A DNA stretch of 64,000 bases, from contig JAEWPV010000009.1 of NCBI GenBank assembly GCA_023460535.1, positions 1 to 64,000 on the forward strand. The letters run 5' to 3'. Origin of the DNA: Bacillota bacterium. GTDB lineage: Bacteria; Bacillota; Clostridia; Oscillospirales; Ruminococcaceae. This document shows positions 1-9,352 of the stretch, piece after piece; positions within the stretch are counted from its first letter, which is position 1; each line of letters starts with the position of its first letter. Made by a program: the position numbers and the translations under genes. The notes beneath the pieces are model-generated. The model saw only the letters and a program-made list of their open reading frames with translations. It searched no databases and was not told the DNA's origin.

Positions 1-50
1 GGTTGGTATCAAACGGATTATTTTAGAATATCTATTCTCATCATATACAT

Positions 51-126
51 TCCTCAATAGCTCAGTTGGTAGAGCATGCGGCTGTTAACCGCAGGGTCGT
101 TGGTTCGAGTCCAACTTGGGGAGCCA
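51..126 (+). tRNA. tRNA-Asn (GTT)
   Basis: Full cloverleaf. The acceptor arm TCCTCAA (51-57) pairs with TTGGGGA (116-122), followed by discriminator G and an encoded CCA (124-126). The anticodon stem TGCGG/CCGCA encloses a loop with anticodon GTT at 84-86, which reads Asn codons AAC/AAT. The T-loop GGTTCGAGTCC is present. A terminator follows 3 nt later, so this is probably the last or only tRNA of its transcript. Confidence 0.97.
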
Positions 127-128
127 CG

Positions 129-160
129 AAAACCCGTAAGCGTAATGCTTACGGGTTTTT
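129..160 (+). terminator. Rho-independent terminator of tRNA-Asn
   Basis: An AACCCGTAAGC stem pairs with GCTTACGGGTT around a short GTAAT loop and is followed by a T run. It lies directly behind the CCA end of the tRNA. Confidence 0.9.
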
Positions 161-212
161 GTATTATTGCTCTCTATCAACGCTCTATCTAGCTGAGGCA
201 AAAACACGCACA

Positions 213-251
213 AAAGAGCATGTAAGCAAGGTGATTGCCTACATGCTCTTT
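213..251 (-). terminator. Terminator of the minus-strand glycosidase-like gene
   Basis: The arms AGAGCATGTA and TACATGCTCT, extended by GCAA/TTGC near the loop, form a long hairpin. Read on the minus strand it is followed by CTTTTGTG, a modest T tract. It sits 30 bp past the stop codon of the gene ending at 281. Confidence 0.7.
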
Positions 252-280
252 ATCATACCATCAAACGACCGTATCGTTTT

Positions 281-2251
281 TCAGATGCTTTGCTCCCAAA
301 GGTCGCCGACAAAACCGTCAATAATACTGGCGCCCGCCCAAGGCATCAAGCTAAACCAAGTGCTGGCGTAAGAACCATCCATATATTTTTGTGTCACAAG
401 CCCCTCGCAGTGACAAAACCGTTCCGACATCCAACCAATTTTTCCGTGATCATACTCTCTGTCATAGGTGTTATAGGTTTGGCATCCCCATAACACGGTG
501 TCCTTCATGCGCTGTTGGATATAGGGATCATTTCGCTGGGTGCAATAATACAGCATTTCGTCTACAACATTGCTGGACATCGGATGAATATGCGGGTTTG
601 CCGTGGAGGTAACGCTTCCTCCGCAGCTTGACCAGCCTATCTTTCCAAGCGGAGGGAGTTTAACAGGGGAGTTGTAGCAAAATTTGAACGTAAACTCGTA
701 ACGCAACGCATCGCACATATGGTCAAGATACGTCTCATCTCCAGTGAGCTGATGAAGGAATTTTACCGCCTTAAGGTAGGCTAGTACGCCCTCCGAGTCC
801 ACCGCCTTTACGGTGTCAAGCGGCGCGCCATAGCACTCCATCTTAGCTATATATGCATTGTAGTAATGTGCTTCGCTCTCCACTAAGCTGTTTAAATCGC
901 TTAATTCGCCGGTAATACAACAATAATATGCCAGTGCCGCCATACACCAGGCTCCGCTGAACGCGTCGTACTCAAGTCCGGCACCGGTCTCGGCAGAAAT
1001 GATGTAGGCGTACTCCGCATCGGTATTTTTGGTCTTCTCAAGCTGAGTCAGAACCTCTTTTACATAGCGCAACCAATTTTCGTGGATGGTGCCGTTTAGC
1101 GTTTTTTCATATTCGTATGCACGCAGCATGTAATACATCGCTTGACCGATTAGATATGAGGTATGACCGCTCGTGTGCATCCCGTCAAACCACCAGCCGT
1201 GAACGCTCCAAACGCCATCATCATAGGCGTCAAATGGAAGTCCGGTTTTGGGATTGGTGGCGTTGTTGATAATGTTCTCAATGCATAAAATCGCCTGATT
1301 GCGCATCGCTTCGTTATTAAGGCGCAGTCCGGCAATCAGCATCGGACCGGCAACAGCCATTCCGCAAGTCCATGCGATGCTCATGATCTTTACATAATCA
1401 AGTGTGTCGCTGTCTTTGGTTTCATAGATGATTGTTGAGTAGTTTGCGTCATCATTCACCCAGCCGTATTGGGATATCGCTCCAGCCAAATCGGCCACTG
1501 CAATCTGATGATTGCCAACTCGTCTGGGGAACTGATGATAATGATGATACACAGACTGGATTACATCATTAACAGATAGGATCGTATCGGATTGCTTGCA
1601 ATAGATCGTGAGGTCTAATTCAATGGCTTCCTCTGCCGCTATTTCAAAACAGTTGTCAGACAGTCCCGCCCGTTCAAAAACGGTTCTGGACTGTACAAAC
1701 AACCATGGAGCGTTTTCATAACCCAGCGTATAACCGATGGTGCCGTTTTCTATCGAGCAGGTAAAGCCACAGTATTGATAAAAATTGCCGCTAACGCCGG
1801 GCTCCCAACCCTTTTTCTCGCCTTGTGCGTGAATGAAATACGGACTGGCGGATAAACCGTAAACACAGCCATCATCATAAACAGCCGTTACGGGATGTGA
1901 AAGCCGATCGCTGCGAACCATCCACCATGGCGAGGAGGGGCGTTTCATCTCCTTGCGAATTCGGGGATACTCATGCAGCACCTCCTGCGGACTTTCGCCC
2001 CGATTTCTGCCATACATAAAAGCAGGCATAAAAAACCGCGGGTTCACATTTTTAAACGGAAGCTCAATATGGATAACGCCGCTCCAACAAACGGGACGTG
2101 TGTTACGCAGTGTAACATGAATAGTCTGACCGTTCACAGAATCGTCAGATTGCATGGGCTCAGTCATGTGTATGGTTAATCCATGGTTATCAAGCGGTGT
2201 ATACAAGGTGTCATCCTGATTTTTGCTGCGAGCGGTACAGATGAAGTTCAT
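281..2251 (-). CDS. Six-hairpin glycosidase-like protein of unknown substrate
   Basis: About 656 residues, no signal peptide, no membrane segment, so probably cytoplasmic. The N-terminal ~200 residues look beta-rich. The rest is rich in helices with W, Y, G and H clusters (for example WWFDGMHTSGH around residue 360 and GWSSCGG, GWMSERFCHCEG near the end), reminiscent of alpha/alpha-toroid glycosidases or lyases of the GH88/GH105/heparinase type. I do not recognise a specific family or catalytic pair. GGAGG lies only 2 nt before the ATG at 2260 but 11 nt before the ATG at 2251, so I prefer 2251. It is a single-gene unit with its own promoter (2304-2332) and terminator. A sugar-processing role is inference, weakly supported by the xylanase gene nearby. 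Confidence 0.6.
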   Translation of the reverse strand: MNFICTARSKNQDDTLYTPLDNHGLTIHMTEPMQSDDSVNGQTIHVTLRNTRPVCWSGVIHIELPFKNVNPRFFMPAFMYGRNRGESPQEVLHEYPRIRKEMKRPSSPWWMVRSDRLSHPVTAVYDDGCVYGLSASPYFIHAQGEKKGWEPGVSGNFYQYCGFTCSIENGTIGYTLGYENAPWLFVQSRTVFERAGLSDNCFEIAAEEAIELDLTIYCKQSDTILSVNDVIQSVYHHYHQFPRRVGNHQIAVADLAGAISQYGWVNDDANYSTIIYETKDSDTLDYVKIMSIAWTCGMAVAGPMLIAGLRLNNEAMRNQAILCIENIINNATNPKTGLPFDAYDDGVWSVHGWWFDGMHTSGHTSYLIGQAMYYMLRAYEYEKTLNGTIHENWLRYVKEVLTQLEKTKNTDAEYAYIISAETGAGLEYDAFSGAWCMAALAYYCCITGELSDLNSLVESEAHYYNAYIAKMECYGAPLDTVKAVDSEGVLAYLKAVKFLHQLTGDETYLDHMCDALRYEFTFKFCYNSPVKLPPLGKIGWSSCGGSVTSTANPHIHPMSSNVVDEMLYYCTQRNDPYIQQRMKDTVLWGCQTYNTYDREYDHGKIGWMSERFCHCEGLVTQKYMDGSYASTWFSLMPWAGASIIDGFVGDLWEQSI

Positions 2252-2303
2252 TTGTGCCATAGCCTCCGTTAGGTTTATTGTATTTGATTACTGAAGTCAC
2301 ATC

Positions 2304-2332
2304 ATTATAGCAAATTAAAGCATGGTGGTCAA
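2304..2332 (-). promoter_or_regulatory. SigA-type promoter for the gene at 281-2251
   Basis: On the minus strand, TTGACC and TATAAT are separated by exactly 17 bp, about 50 nt upstream of the start codon. Confidence 0.75.
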
Positions 2333-2452
2333 AGCTTTTTCGCTCTTTAAAATCTCTTCAGTAAAATCGGTTAAGTGTTTCTAAAATCGTTAATTTATTA
2401 GGTAACTCAACCGATTATAAATATAATGGCTTTAAAAAGAAGGGGTTATACG

Positions 2453-2923
2453 ATGCGTCTCGTTTACAAGAAAACATCCTTAGAAGATCTAGACGTTCTT
2501 ACACAAACAAGAATCGTTGTGTTAAGAGCGGCGAACGGCTTGGACGACACCGTCGACATGTCGGCAGTAGAGGCGGAGTCTCGCCGGTATTATCAACAGG
2601 CACTAAAAACCGGGGAGCATATCGCCTACTTGGTTTATGACAAAGAACAAGTTGTCGCAACCGGCGGCATTAGCTTTTATCAGGTGCAGCCGACCTACCA
2701 CAACCAAACGGGGCGCAAAGCGTACATTATGAACATGTATACCATGCCACAATACAGACGTAAGGGAATAGCCCTTGAGATGCTTCGACTACTGGTGAAG
2801 GAAGGTAAGCAAAAAGGGGTTTCCCACATCAGCCTGGAGGCGACCGACATGGGAAAACCCTTATATCAAAAATATGGATTTGTAACTATGCAAAACGAAA
2901 TGATTCTATTAAATGACAAATAG
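2453..2923 (+). CDS. GNAT-family N-acetyltransferase
   Basis: 156 residues, the usual size for a single GNAT domain. The acetyl-CoA-binding motif A is visible as MYTMPQYRRKGIALEML (R/Q-x-x-R-K-G-I/A pattern) at about residues 100-116, followed by the C-terminal motif PLYQKYGF. The reaction is transfer of an acetyl group from acetyl-CoA to an unidentified amine. The start at 2453 is chosen because AGAAGGGG lies 8-10 nt upstream. The in-frame ATG at 2426 has no ribosome site. An imperfectly spaced inverted repeat AATCGGTT/AACCGATT (2365-2416) precedes it. The gene is monocistronic. Confidence 0.85.
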   Translation: MRLVYKKTSLEDLDVLTQTRIVVLRAANGLDDTVDMSAVEAESRRYYQQALKTGEHIAYLVYDKEQVVATGGISFYQVQPTYHNQTGRKAYIMNMYTMPQYRRKGIALEMLRLLVKEGKQKGVSHISLEATDMGKPLYQKYGFVTMQNEMILLNDK

Positions 2924-2972
2924 CCCGTCGTCGGTTGCAGCGCAAAACAGCTTCTTTTATCTGAAAAACGTA

Positions 2973-4730
2973 CTATCCGATGCGTTTTTTTGCATCCATC
3001 AGCTTATTTCGCTTTGCGGATATTTTTAAGCCCGCGAGTACGGAGGATATTTCAAAGGTGCTGTGATAGGCTCTTGACCGGTTGCTTACCACCACAACGG
3101 TAAGCGTTATCAGGGGGAACTGCTCGGTCACACCACGCCTGTTTGTGGCAATGATATACCCGTTGTTCACGTCGGCTTCATTGTAAAAAGCAAGCACCTC
3201 TGTCTCGAACTCCTTGATAATCCCGTTATAGTACTCCTCATCCACCAGCTCGTTTAGGATTACAACAAAGTCGTCTCCGCCAATATGCCCGACGAATTGG
3301 CAGCAGGGGATGTTGCGCTTAAGAATATCGGCTAACAGCTTGATAATCATGTCGCCGCTTTCAAACCCGTATTTGTCATTATAGGCTTTAAAGTTATCAA
3401 TATCGATATAGGCGATGCTGTATTTTTGCTCGCTCTCCAGATAATGCTTTATCTTTTGTTCTATCATCAGGTTGCCCGGCAAGCCGGACAGCGGGTTTTG
3501 CTGCTTTGCTTCGGATACCTCTATTTCTATGCATTTCTCAAGAAGATCCTTTATGGTCACGGTACCAATGTATTTATTATCCTTGGTAAAAACAATAAAA
3601 TCGTATAGCCTTTCATTGCAGCGCGACATGGCTGCGGCAGATACTACATTCACCGGGGTCTTGCTGTCAACAGATAAAAAGCTGCGATCCATTAAAAGCG
3701 AGATAGGCTTGTTTTGATTCAGCGTGTAGCCGTAGCGTCCACTCAATTTAAGTGCCAGCTTTTCTTTTGTAATAATACCCACGGGGATGCCGTTGTCCAC
3801 CACACACAAACCCATCATATTCGAGTTTTTGTTCATCCGGTCGTAAACCTCAAAAACCATCTCGCAGGAGGATATCGTGGCGGTGGTACTGCATAGCCCG
3901 CGTATGGTTGTATTCAAAAAGCTGTCGCGCAGCTGCTGGTTTTTCCTTGCGTTAATCTCCTTAATTGCTTGTAAAACATCGGGGTTTATCGCGGTAAGCA
4001 CAGTGCTTGGCCTTTGAATCAAATACCCTTGCCCATACGGCACACCCAGGTTCACCAGCGTCTCCAGCTCCTCGGCGCTCTCAATCCCCTCCGCAATCAG
4101 CATGACGTTGGAAACGCTTGAAAACTCCACCATTCCCTTTACCAACGCATACTTTAGGCTATCCTTATGGATATCGCGAATCAACTTCATATCAAGCTTA
4201 ATGTAATTGGGGCAAACGTCGCTGATTAGGTTAAGCCCCGAGTACCCGGCTCCGGCATCGTCAATCGCAATCAGGTACCCCTGATTTTTATAGTGACTGA
4301 TGGTGGAGCGAAACCCGACCATATCGTGAATTACATTTCTTTCGGTTATCTCAAAAATCAAATTGTCGGGGGTAATTTTGTACTGCTCCAAAAAGTCCTT
4401 TGTAATGCCCTTTTTATAGTTGTCGTCCAGCATGATGTTCGGGTTTACATTCAAAAACAGCTTTTTGTTATAGGGGGGAATCATATGAATATAGGCGGCT
4501 TCCAGCGCCGTCGTTCTGCACAGCAGCTCCAAATCCCACAGACGGTTATATGCTTCCGCCGCTGTAAAAAGCATATCGGGGCTTGTAAAAACACTCTCGC
4601 AGGTAATCCTGCTCAAGGCCTCGTGACCTAAAATGCTGCCATCTCTGATTGAGATAATGGGCTGAAACACAGTCCTTATCTTTTTTTCGCGTATAATCTT
4701 GTCCAGTTCATCCTTAGTGCTGCAGCTCAT
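2973..4730 (-). CDS. EAL-CBS-GGDEF cyclic-di-GMP signalling protein
   Basis: 585 residues. The N-terminal EAL phosphodiesterase domain (about 15-255) keeps EAL (37-39), the IDDAGAGYSG metal loop and EGIES. A CBS pair follows (about 285-405, with VVDNGIPVGIITKEKL). The C-terminal GGDEF domain (about 420-575) carries GGDDF at about 484-488 in place of GGDEF/GGEEF, so the cyclase half may be altered or serve only as a GTP sensor. No membrane segment, so cytosolic. I infer that it degrades c-di-GMP under control of a CBS-bound nucleotide. An ATG at 4730 with AGAAGGATG upstream is preferred over the TTG at 4793. It lies downstream of a terminated xylanase gene, so it is expressed alone. Confidence 0.88.
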   Translation of the reverse strand: MSCSTKDELDKIIREKKIRTVFQPIISIRDGSILGHEALSRITCESVFTSPDMLFTAAEAYNRLWDLELLCRTTALEAAYIHMIPPYNKKLFLNVNPNIMLDDNYKKGITKDFLEQYKITPDNLIFEITERNVIHDMVGFRSTISHYKNQGYLIAIDDAGAGYSGLNLISDVCPNYIKLDMKLIRDIHKDSLKYALVKGMVEFSSVSNVMLIAEGIESAEELETLVNLGVPYGQGYLIQRPSTVLTAINPDVLQAIKEINARKNQQLRDSFLNTTIRGLCSTTATISSCEMVFEVYDRMNKNSNMMGLCVVDNGIPVGIITKEKLALKLSGRYGYTLNQNKPISLLMDRSFLSVDSKTPVNVVSAAAMSRCNERLYDFIVFTKDNKYIGTVTIKDLLEKCIEIEVSEAKQQNPLSGLPGNLMIEQKIKHYLESEQKYSIAYIDIDNFKAYNDKYGFESGDMIIKLLADILKRNIPCCQFVGHIGGDDFVVILNELVDEEYYNGIIKEFETEVLAFYNEADVNNGYIIATNRRGVTEQFPLITLTVVVVSNRSRAYHSTFEISSVLAGLKISAKRNKLMDAKKRIG

Positions 4731-4971
4731 CGTGCATCCTTCTGTTCCTGACAAATTGTTAATACTCCTTGATGGGAGTGACACCCGTGTCAACCATTCT
4801 ATTGTTTCAAGGCTAATTTTAGTTTATAAACGAAAAGGATGATAGCAGATATCGGTATAACTTGTGTAAAGTAATTGCAAAAAAGTTGTGGTCGTGTCTT
4901 ATCAACCTGTTGTTGTCTGTGTATAAAATGCCATGTATACCACCTGATATCAAATCAAACCAGACAAATTA

Positions 4972-5018
4972 AACAGAGCGTATGGTCTTCTGTGTAGAGA
5001 AGGCTGATACGCTCTGTT
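4972..5018 (-). terminator. Terminator of the xylanase gene
   Basis: A 12-bp perfect stem (AACAGAGCGTAT at 4972-4983 with ATACGCTCTGTT at 5007-5018) lies 30 bp past the minus-strand xylanase stop. Confidence 0.75.
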
Positions 5019-5047
5019 TTTATTAAATTATGCTGTCACGGCTGTGC

Positions 5048-6793
5048 CTATTTTATCAGTTGCAGCTCGCCCCATTTTTCCGGGCTTTGGTAGGAGTTGT
5101 CGGTCGGGTCACAGAATTTCATTATGCTCACGCGAGCGCCAGAAGCATCGCTGTCGTTTACCTGTGCGTCAAAGCCCATCTTCATCCCTTCCTTTGCGAG
5201 GGCAACCAGCGGGATGGCGAGCTCGATCAGATAACCGCCATCGGTACGCTTAGCGGCAGATTGAAAGCCGGTTTTGTCGGGAATGGTTCCAAACGATTCT
5301 TCCCCGTCAAAATTTACGCGGTACTGGCCGTCATCCGTTTCGTAAAACGCGCCCTTGTTGTTGCTTTCGCCAAGAAAAATCTCGATGGAGTCGTGCTCAT
5401 AAACATTTTCAGACAGCTTGTTCAGCACCGAATCGGTGACCTCAAACAATACATAAACGAACGATTCATCCCACAGCATGCGCACGCTACCCTTAGCGCC
5501 CTCCCATGCCATAACGGGGACATTAACCGCCTCGGCTTCGCAGTCGTTCCACAACGCATCAATCTCCGCGTCGATTTTAGGGGTTCCGTACTTCGCCTTG
5601 GCAGATCGTACCGGCGCCTTTTGGGTGGTGTCATGAAGGCTTAGGTACTTTTCGGGGTCAAGCACGGCATATGCCGCCTGCTTTGGCGAATAATCCGCAT
5701 GAAACAGGCAGGGGAAACGATCGTTTCGCCAGCTCTTGTTATCTACATATCCCCAAAATGTCACGCGGGCAATCGAGTCCTTGTGCTCCTTAAATACCTT
5801 AAATAGCCTGGCATACGCAATTCCTTGGCGTATCTCCTGCTCTTTCGTTAGTCCGGTGGTGGCGTTTGCGCCGGGAAAAGCGACGTCAAGCTCGGTAATG
5901 CTCACCTCAACACCCAACGACGCGAACAGTTCGATGTTGCTTTTAACCGCGCCGGCGGAGGTGCTTACCGTGTAATGCCCCTGCATCCCAATGCCGTCAA
6001 CCGGTACGCCCTTTTCACGCAGGTCCTTGACCATGGCGTGTACGACATCCGCCTTTTGCTTGTTGTCAAGATTGTAGTCGTTGTAGTACAGTTTCAAATC
6101 GGGGTCTGCCTCCCGCGCGAACTGAAATGCCATCCCGATATACTCGGGACCGATTGATTCAAGCCACTGTGTCTTACGCAGGCAGGCGGTCCAGTCTCCG
6201 TCCGCGGGCAGGGTCATGTTGTCCTCCACCGCCTCGTTCACAACATCCCAAGCAACCAGCTGGCCCTTGTAGTTACCAACAATCGATGTGATATGGCTGC
6301 GAAGCTGTTCAATCGCTTCATCCCGATTGTCCGTTCTGCCAAGCCAGTTCCCGGTTTGCTGATGCCAAGCAAGGGTATGACCTATAACGGCAAGACCGTT
6401 ATCCGCCGCAAACTTAAGCATGGTATCCGATTCTGAGAAGTGAAAATTGCCTTTTTGGGGCTGCATGTACTCCGGCTTCATTATGTTCTCGGGCGTAATC
6501 GTATTAAAATGCTTTAACGTCAGTTCCATATCCTTGCCGCTGCGGCTGGCATCGGTGTATACGGTGCCCAGCAAAAAATAATCCTTGTACGCCTCGTACA
6601 GAGAAAACTCCTCCGGCCAATCGCCAATATCCGGCTCCTCCGGTTCAGGCGTCACCTCCTCAGATACGGCTGAGGATTCGTCAAGGCTGCTGCTAGGTGC
6701 GGGTGTGCTTGCGCAACCGGGCAACAGCATGGCTAAGACAAGACAAAAGATGCAAGCAAGGGCGGGTATGCTCCGGCTTAATCGGGTCATCAT
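5048..6793 (-). CDS. GH10 endo-1,4-beta-xylanase lipoprotein with C-terminal CBM9-like module
   Basis: 581 residues. A type II signal peptide ends in the lipobox LLPGC (lipidated Cys27), followed by an S/P/E-rich linker, so the enzyme is anchored outside the membrane. The GH10 barrel spans about 55-375: WHQQTGNW is a substrate-binding motif, Glu187 in VVNEAVED is the expected acid/base, and Glu301 in ITELDVAF the nucleophile. Residues about 395-581 resemble a CBM9/DOMON-type carbohydrate-binding domain. It would cleave internal xylan bonds at the cell surface. No other xylan-utilisation gene is adjacent. The catalytic motifs are intact, so activity is expected. Confidence 0.93.
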   Translation of the reverse strand: MMTRLSRSIPALACIFCLVLAMLLPGCASTPAPSSSLDESSAVSEEVTPEPEEPDIGDWPEEFSLYEAYKDYFLLGTVYTDASRSGKDMELTLKHFNTITPENIMKPEYMQPQKGNFHFSESDTMLKFAADNGLAVIGHTLAWHQQTGNWLGRTDNRDEAIEQLRSHITSIVGNYKGQLVAWDVVNEAVEDNMTLPADGDWTACLRKTQWLESIGPEYIGMAFQFAREADPDLKLYYNDYNLDNKQKADVVHAMVKDLREKGVPVDGIGMQGHYTVSTSAGAVKSNIELFASLGVEVSITELDVAFPGANATTGLTKEQEIRQGIAYARLFKVFKEHKDSIARVTFWGYVDNKSWRNDRFPCLFHADYSPKQAAYAVLDPEKYLSLHDTTQKAPVRSAKAKYGTPKIDAEIDALWNDCEAEAVNVPVMAWEGAKGSVRMLWDESFVYVLFEVTDSVLNKLSENVYEHDSIEIFLGESNNKGAFYETDDGQYRVNFDGEESFGTIPDKTGFQSAAKRTDGGYLIELAIPLVALAKEGMKMGFDAQVNDSDASGARVSIMKFCDPTDNSYQSPEKWGELQLIK

Positions 6794-6993
6794 TTCTTTT
6801 TCCTCTCATCAAGTTCTATCCCACTGCCGCCGCGTATGCCATAAGAAAGGAAAGCACAAAGCCGTGCCGATTTGCGCGCGGTATTGTGCTTTAAAAAGTT
6901 CTGATACGCATATAATCGGGTTACATATAAGGAAGACGCTCGCTGCATTGCAAAGTAATCTTCCTAGGTCGGCAGAACATAGCTAATTCACAT

Positions 6994-7076
6994 ATAATGT
7001 CTACGATAAAATCTTTGTAAAAACCATAAATGTAAGCGTTTGCTCGATTTTGTGCGGACATTATAGAAGCAAGCTA
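6994..7076 (+). repeat. Intergenic repeat, copy 1
   Basis: About 80 bp starting with an almost exact match (19 of 20) to the block GTCTACGATAAAATC at 54854-54927. The two copies then share CTCGATTTT, TGCG, ACAT and AGCTAT in the same order. This copy lies in the 434-bp gap between the divergent xylanase and TetR genes. No coding sequence is apparent in that gap. Confidence 0.65.
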
Positions 7077-7159
7077 TGAAGGGACGATAACCATATTATA
7101 ACACAACTACCGCTTTCGTCAATTGGTACACACAGGAAGATTAGTAAATATAAAACATG

Positions 7160-7211
7160 TTGACATTTCTTGTGTTTAAGCATACAATGACCATATAAAC
7201 AATACTGGTCA
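7160..7211 (+). promoter_or_regulatory. Promoter and likely operator of the TetR-ABC exporter operon
   Basis: TTGACA (7160-7165), 17 bp, TACAAT (7183-7188) is a near-consensus promoter. The inverted repeat TGACCA (7188-7193)/TGGTCA (7206-7211) with a 12-bp spacer covers the transcription start, as expected for an autorepressing TetR protein encoded by the first gene. The operator role is inference. Confidence 0.7.
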
Positions 7212-7227
7212 AACGGACGGTGATACC

Positions 7228-7827
7228 ATGCCAAAGGCATTTATAGAGTCGGAGCGGCAACAGATTATGCTTGCCCTGCGTACCGCGGCGGAACAATCCA
7301 TTCTGCGGGTGGGGATAAAGAAAACCACGGTAGACGAGTTGGCAAAGGCCGCACGGATTCCCAAAGGGACGTTTTACCTGTTTTATTCCTCTAAAGAACA
7401 GCTGGTTTTCGAGGTTATTATGCAATGGCACGAGCAAATACACCAAAATATCATCAATGCTTTTACTGCGATGGGCAATCGATTTACCGCAGATGAGCTG
7501 ACCGAGGTAGTCTGTCGCGGGTTTCAAGCCATGAATGAAACTGCGCTACCCGCGCTGATGCGAACCGGCGAGCTTGATACCCTAATCCGCAAGCTACCCG
7601 AACAGATTGTACAGGAGCATTTTAAGCAGGATGATGACCAGCTCTCCTATCTGTTTGATATTCTGCCTCATATCAGCGAGCACAAGAAACAGGTGTTTTC
7701 CGCCGCCATGCGCATGCTGTTCTTTTCAATGGAACACCCGCGGGAGATCGGCGAGGAGCTTTTTGAAGAAACGCTTCGGCTTTGCATCAGGGGTCTGATA
7801 ATACAACTTTTGGAGGAAGAGCAATGA
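7228..7827 (+). CDS. TetR-family transcriptional regulator
   Basis: 199 residues. The N-terminal HTH is clear: TTVDELAKAARIPKGTFYLFYSSKEQLV (residues ~35-62, recognition helix GTFYLFYSSK). The C-terminal ligand domain is unrecognised. It is the first gene of an operon with an ABC exporter; its stop overlaps the ATG of the ATPase (ATGA). It probably represses its own operon through the TGACCA/TGGTCA repeat and releases on binding an exported compound. The ribosome site is weak (GGACGGTG). Confidence 0.9.
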   Translation: MPKAFIESERQQIMLALRTAAEQSILRVGIKKTTVDELAKAARIPKGTFYLFYSSKEQLVFEVIMQWHEQIHQNIINAFTAMGNRFTADELTEVVCRGFQAMNETALPALMRTGELDTLIRKLPEQIVQEHFKQDDDQLSYLFDILPHISEHKKQVFSAAMRMLFFSMEHPREIGEELFEETLRLCIRGLIIQLLEEEQ

Positions 7828-8672
7828 TTACGATTCTCGAGCTAACCTTTGGCTACACAAAACAACCGGTTATTAAGGATGTTTCATTTAAAGTGAACAA
7901 GGGGGAAATCTTCGGCTTTTTGGGACCGTCTGGGGCGGGGAAAAGTACCCTGCAGAAGATATTAATCGGTCTTTTGCCCGGCTATCGCGGCAGCGTAACG
8001 GTGTTTGAAACCGAGGTAAAAAAGGTATCAAAGGATTTTTACGAGAGAATCGGCATCGATTTTGAGTTCCCCACGCTGTACGAAAAGCTGACAGCGCGCC
8101 AGAATCTGTCGTTTTTCGCCTCGTTGTATTCGGGCAAAACCAGAGATATCGACACATTACTCAAGAGTGTTGATCTGCAAAACGACGCGGATAAAAAGGT
8201 GTGCGACTTCTCTAAGGGGATGAAAAGCAGGTTAAACTTTCTGCGTTCCTTAATCAACGACCCCGATATTTTGTTTTTGGATGAACCGACCAGCGGGCTG
8301 GACCCCACCAACGCGCGGTTGGTGAAGGATGCGATTATAAGAGAAAAGAAAAACGGTAAAACTGTTATCCTCACCACGCACAATATGCTCGACGCGCAGG
8401 AGCTTTGCGACCGTGTGGCGTTTATCGTAAACGGCGAGGTCAAAGCAATGGATACACCCCGCGCGCTGATTATGAATAAGGGTGCGGCAAGGGTACACTA
8501 TACCTACATAGAAAACGGGCAGGAGCAGGCTGGCGAGTGCGCCCTTGCCGATACCGCCCGAGATGAACTGCTTGCCGCCGCATTAAAAGAAGGTCGCCTT
8601 ACAACCATTCACTCCACCGAGCCGAACCTTGGCGATATCTTCATTGATATAACGGGGAGGGTGCTGGTATGA
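7824..8672 (+). CDS. ABC transporter ATP-binding protein
   Basis: 282 residues. Walker A GPSGAGKST (about 34-42), signature-like DFSKGMKSR, Walker B LFLDEPTSGLD, and the H-loop TTHNM are intact. The C-terminal extension is typical of exporter ATPases of the DrrA/CcmA type. The ATG at 7824 has GGAGGAAGAGC upstream; a longer reading from 7782 lacks one. The protein is coupled by 4-bp overlaps to the regulator before it and the permease after it. Together with the two permeases it should form a heteromeric exporter, possibly for a drug or lipid-like compound. Confidence 0.92.
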   Translation: MITILELTFGYTKQPVIKDVSFKVNKGEIFGFLGPSGAGKSTLQKILIGLLPGYRGSVTVFETEVKKVSKDFYERIGIDFEFPTLYEKLTARQNLSFFASLYSGKTRDIDTLLKSVDLQNDADKKVCDFSKGMKSRLNFLRSLINDPDILFLDEPTSGLDPTNARLVKDAIIREKKNGKTVILTTHNMLDAQELCDRVAFIVNGEVKAMDTPRALIMNKGAARVHYTYIENGQEQAGECALADTARDELLAAALKEGRLTTIHSTEPNLGDIFIDITGRVLV

Positions 8673-9352
8673 GACTGTGGCGGTTAACGGCATCCGATGT
8701 ACGTTTTCAGTGGAAATACGGTTTTTATTTTGTGTACGCCATTTTTAGTGCCCTATATCTATTGTCTCTCTTAACCCTTCCACAGCCCGCCCGGCAGACA
8801 GCCGCTATTGTAATGGTGTTTACCGACCCCGCGGCAATCGGTTTGTTCTTTATGGGCGCCATTGTGCTGCTAGAAAAAAGTCAGGGCGTAAACTGTGCGC
8901 TTGCGGTGTCTCCGGTGCGGATAGGCGAGTATATCGCGGCAAAGGTGCTCTCCCTTTCCGCTATCGGGCTGCTGGTTGGTCTGCTGCTCGCAGTGGTGGG
9001 GGGAATAAAGAACCTTGCCCTGTGCGCGGTGGGTATCCTGCTCGCTTCGTTTTTATTTTCGTTGTGCGGTATCATTGTCGCCATCAAGGTAACGACATTG
9101 AATCAGTTTCTTCTCTACACCATCCCGTTTGAACTCCTAATCTGCCTGCCGCCCGCGCTACTGTTTTTCGGCATTCGTCACCCCGCTATGGCGGTGCTTC
9201 CCGGGGTTGCGGCGGTGTATCTAATTAGCGGAGATGCATCTGTGTGGCTTATTAGCGTTACCTCTTTGTGCGTTTGGATTTGGATTGCGTTTGCGGTATG
9301 CCGCAAGGCGGTGCATAAGAATTTCACCGTGATGGGAGGTGCGGATGTTTGA
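8669..9352 (+). CDS. ABC exporter permease subunit 1
   Basis: 227 residues with about six hydrophobic segments (for example around 20-40, 50-70, 95-115, 117-140, 145-170 and 195-215) and few charges. It starts at an ATG overlapping the ATPase stop (ATGA). Size and order (TetR, ATPase, two short permeases) resemble the fluoroquinolone-type exporters of actinobacteria and their Firmicutes relatives. The substrate is unknown. Confidence 0.8.
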   Translation: MRLWRLTASDVRFQWKYGFYFVYAIFSALYLLSLLTLPQPARQTAAIVMVFTDPAAIGLFFMGAIVLLEKSQGVNCALAVSPVRIGEYIAAKVLSLSAIGLLVGLLLAVVGGIKNLALCAVGILLASFLFSLCGIIVAIKVTTLNQFLLYTIPFELLICLPPALLFFGIRHPAMAVLPGVAAVYLISGDASVWLISVTSLCVWIWIAFAVCRKAVHKNFTVMGGADV

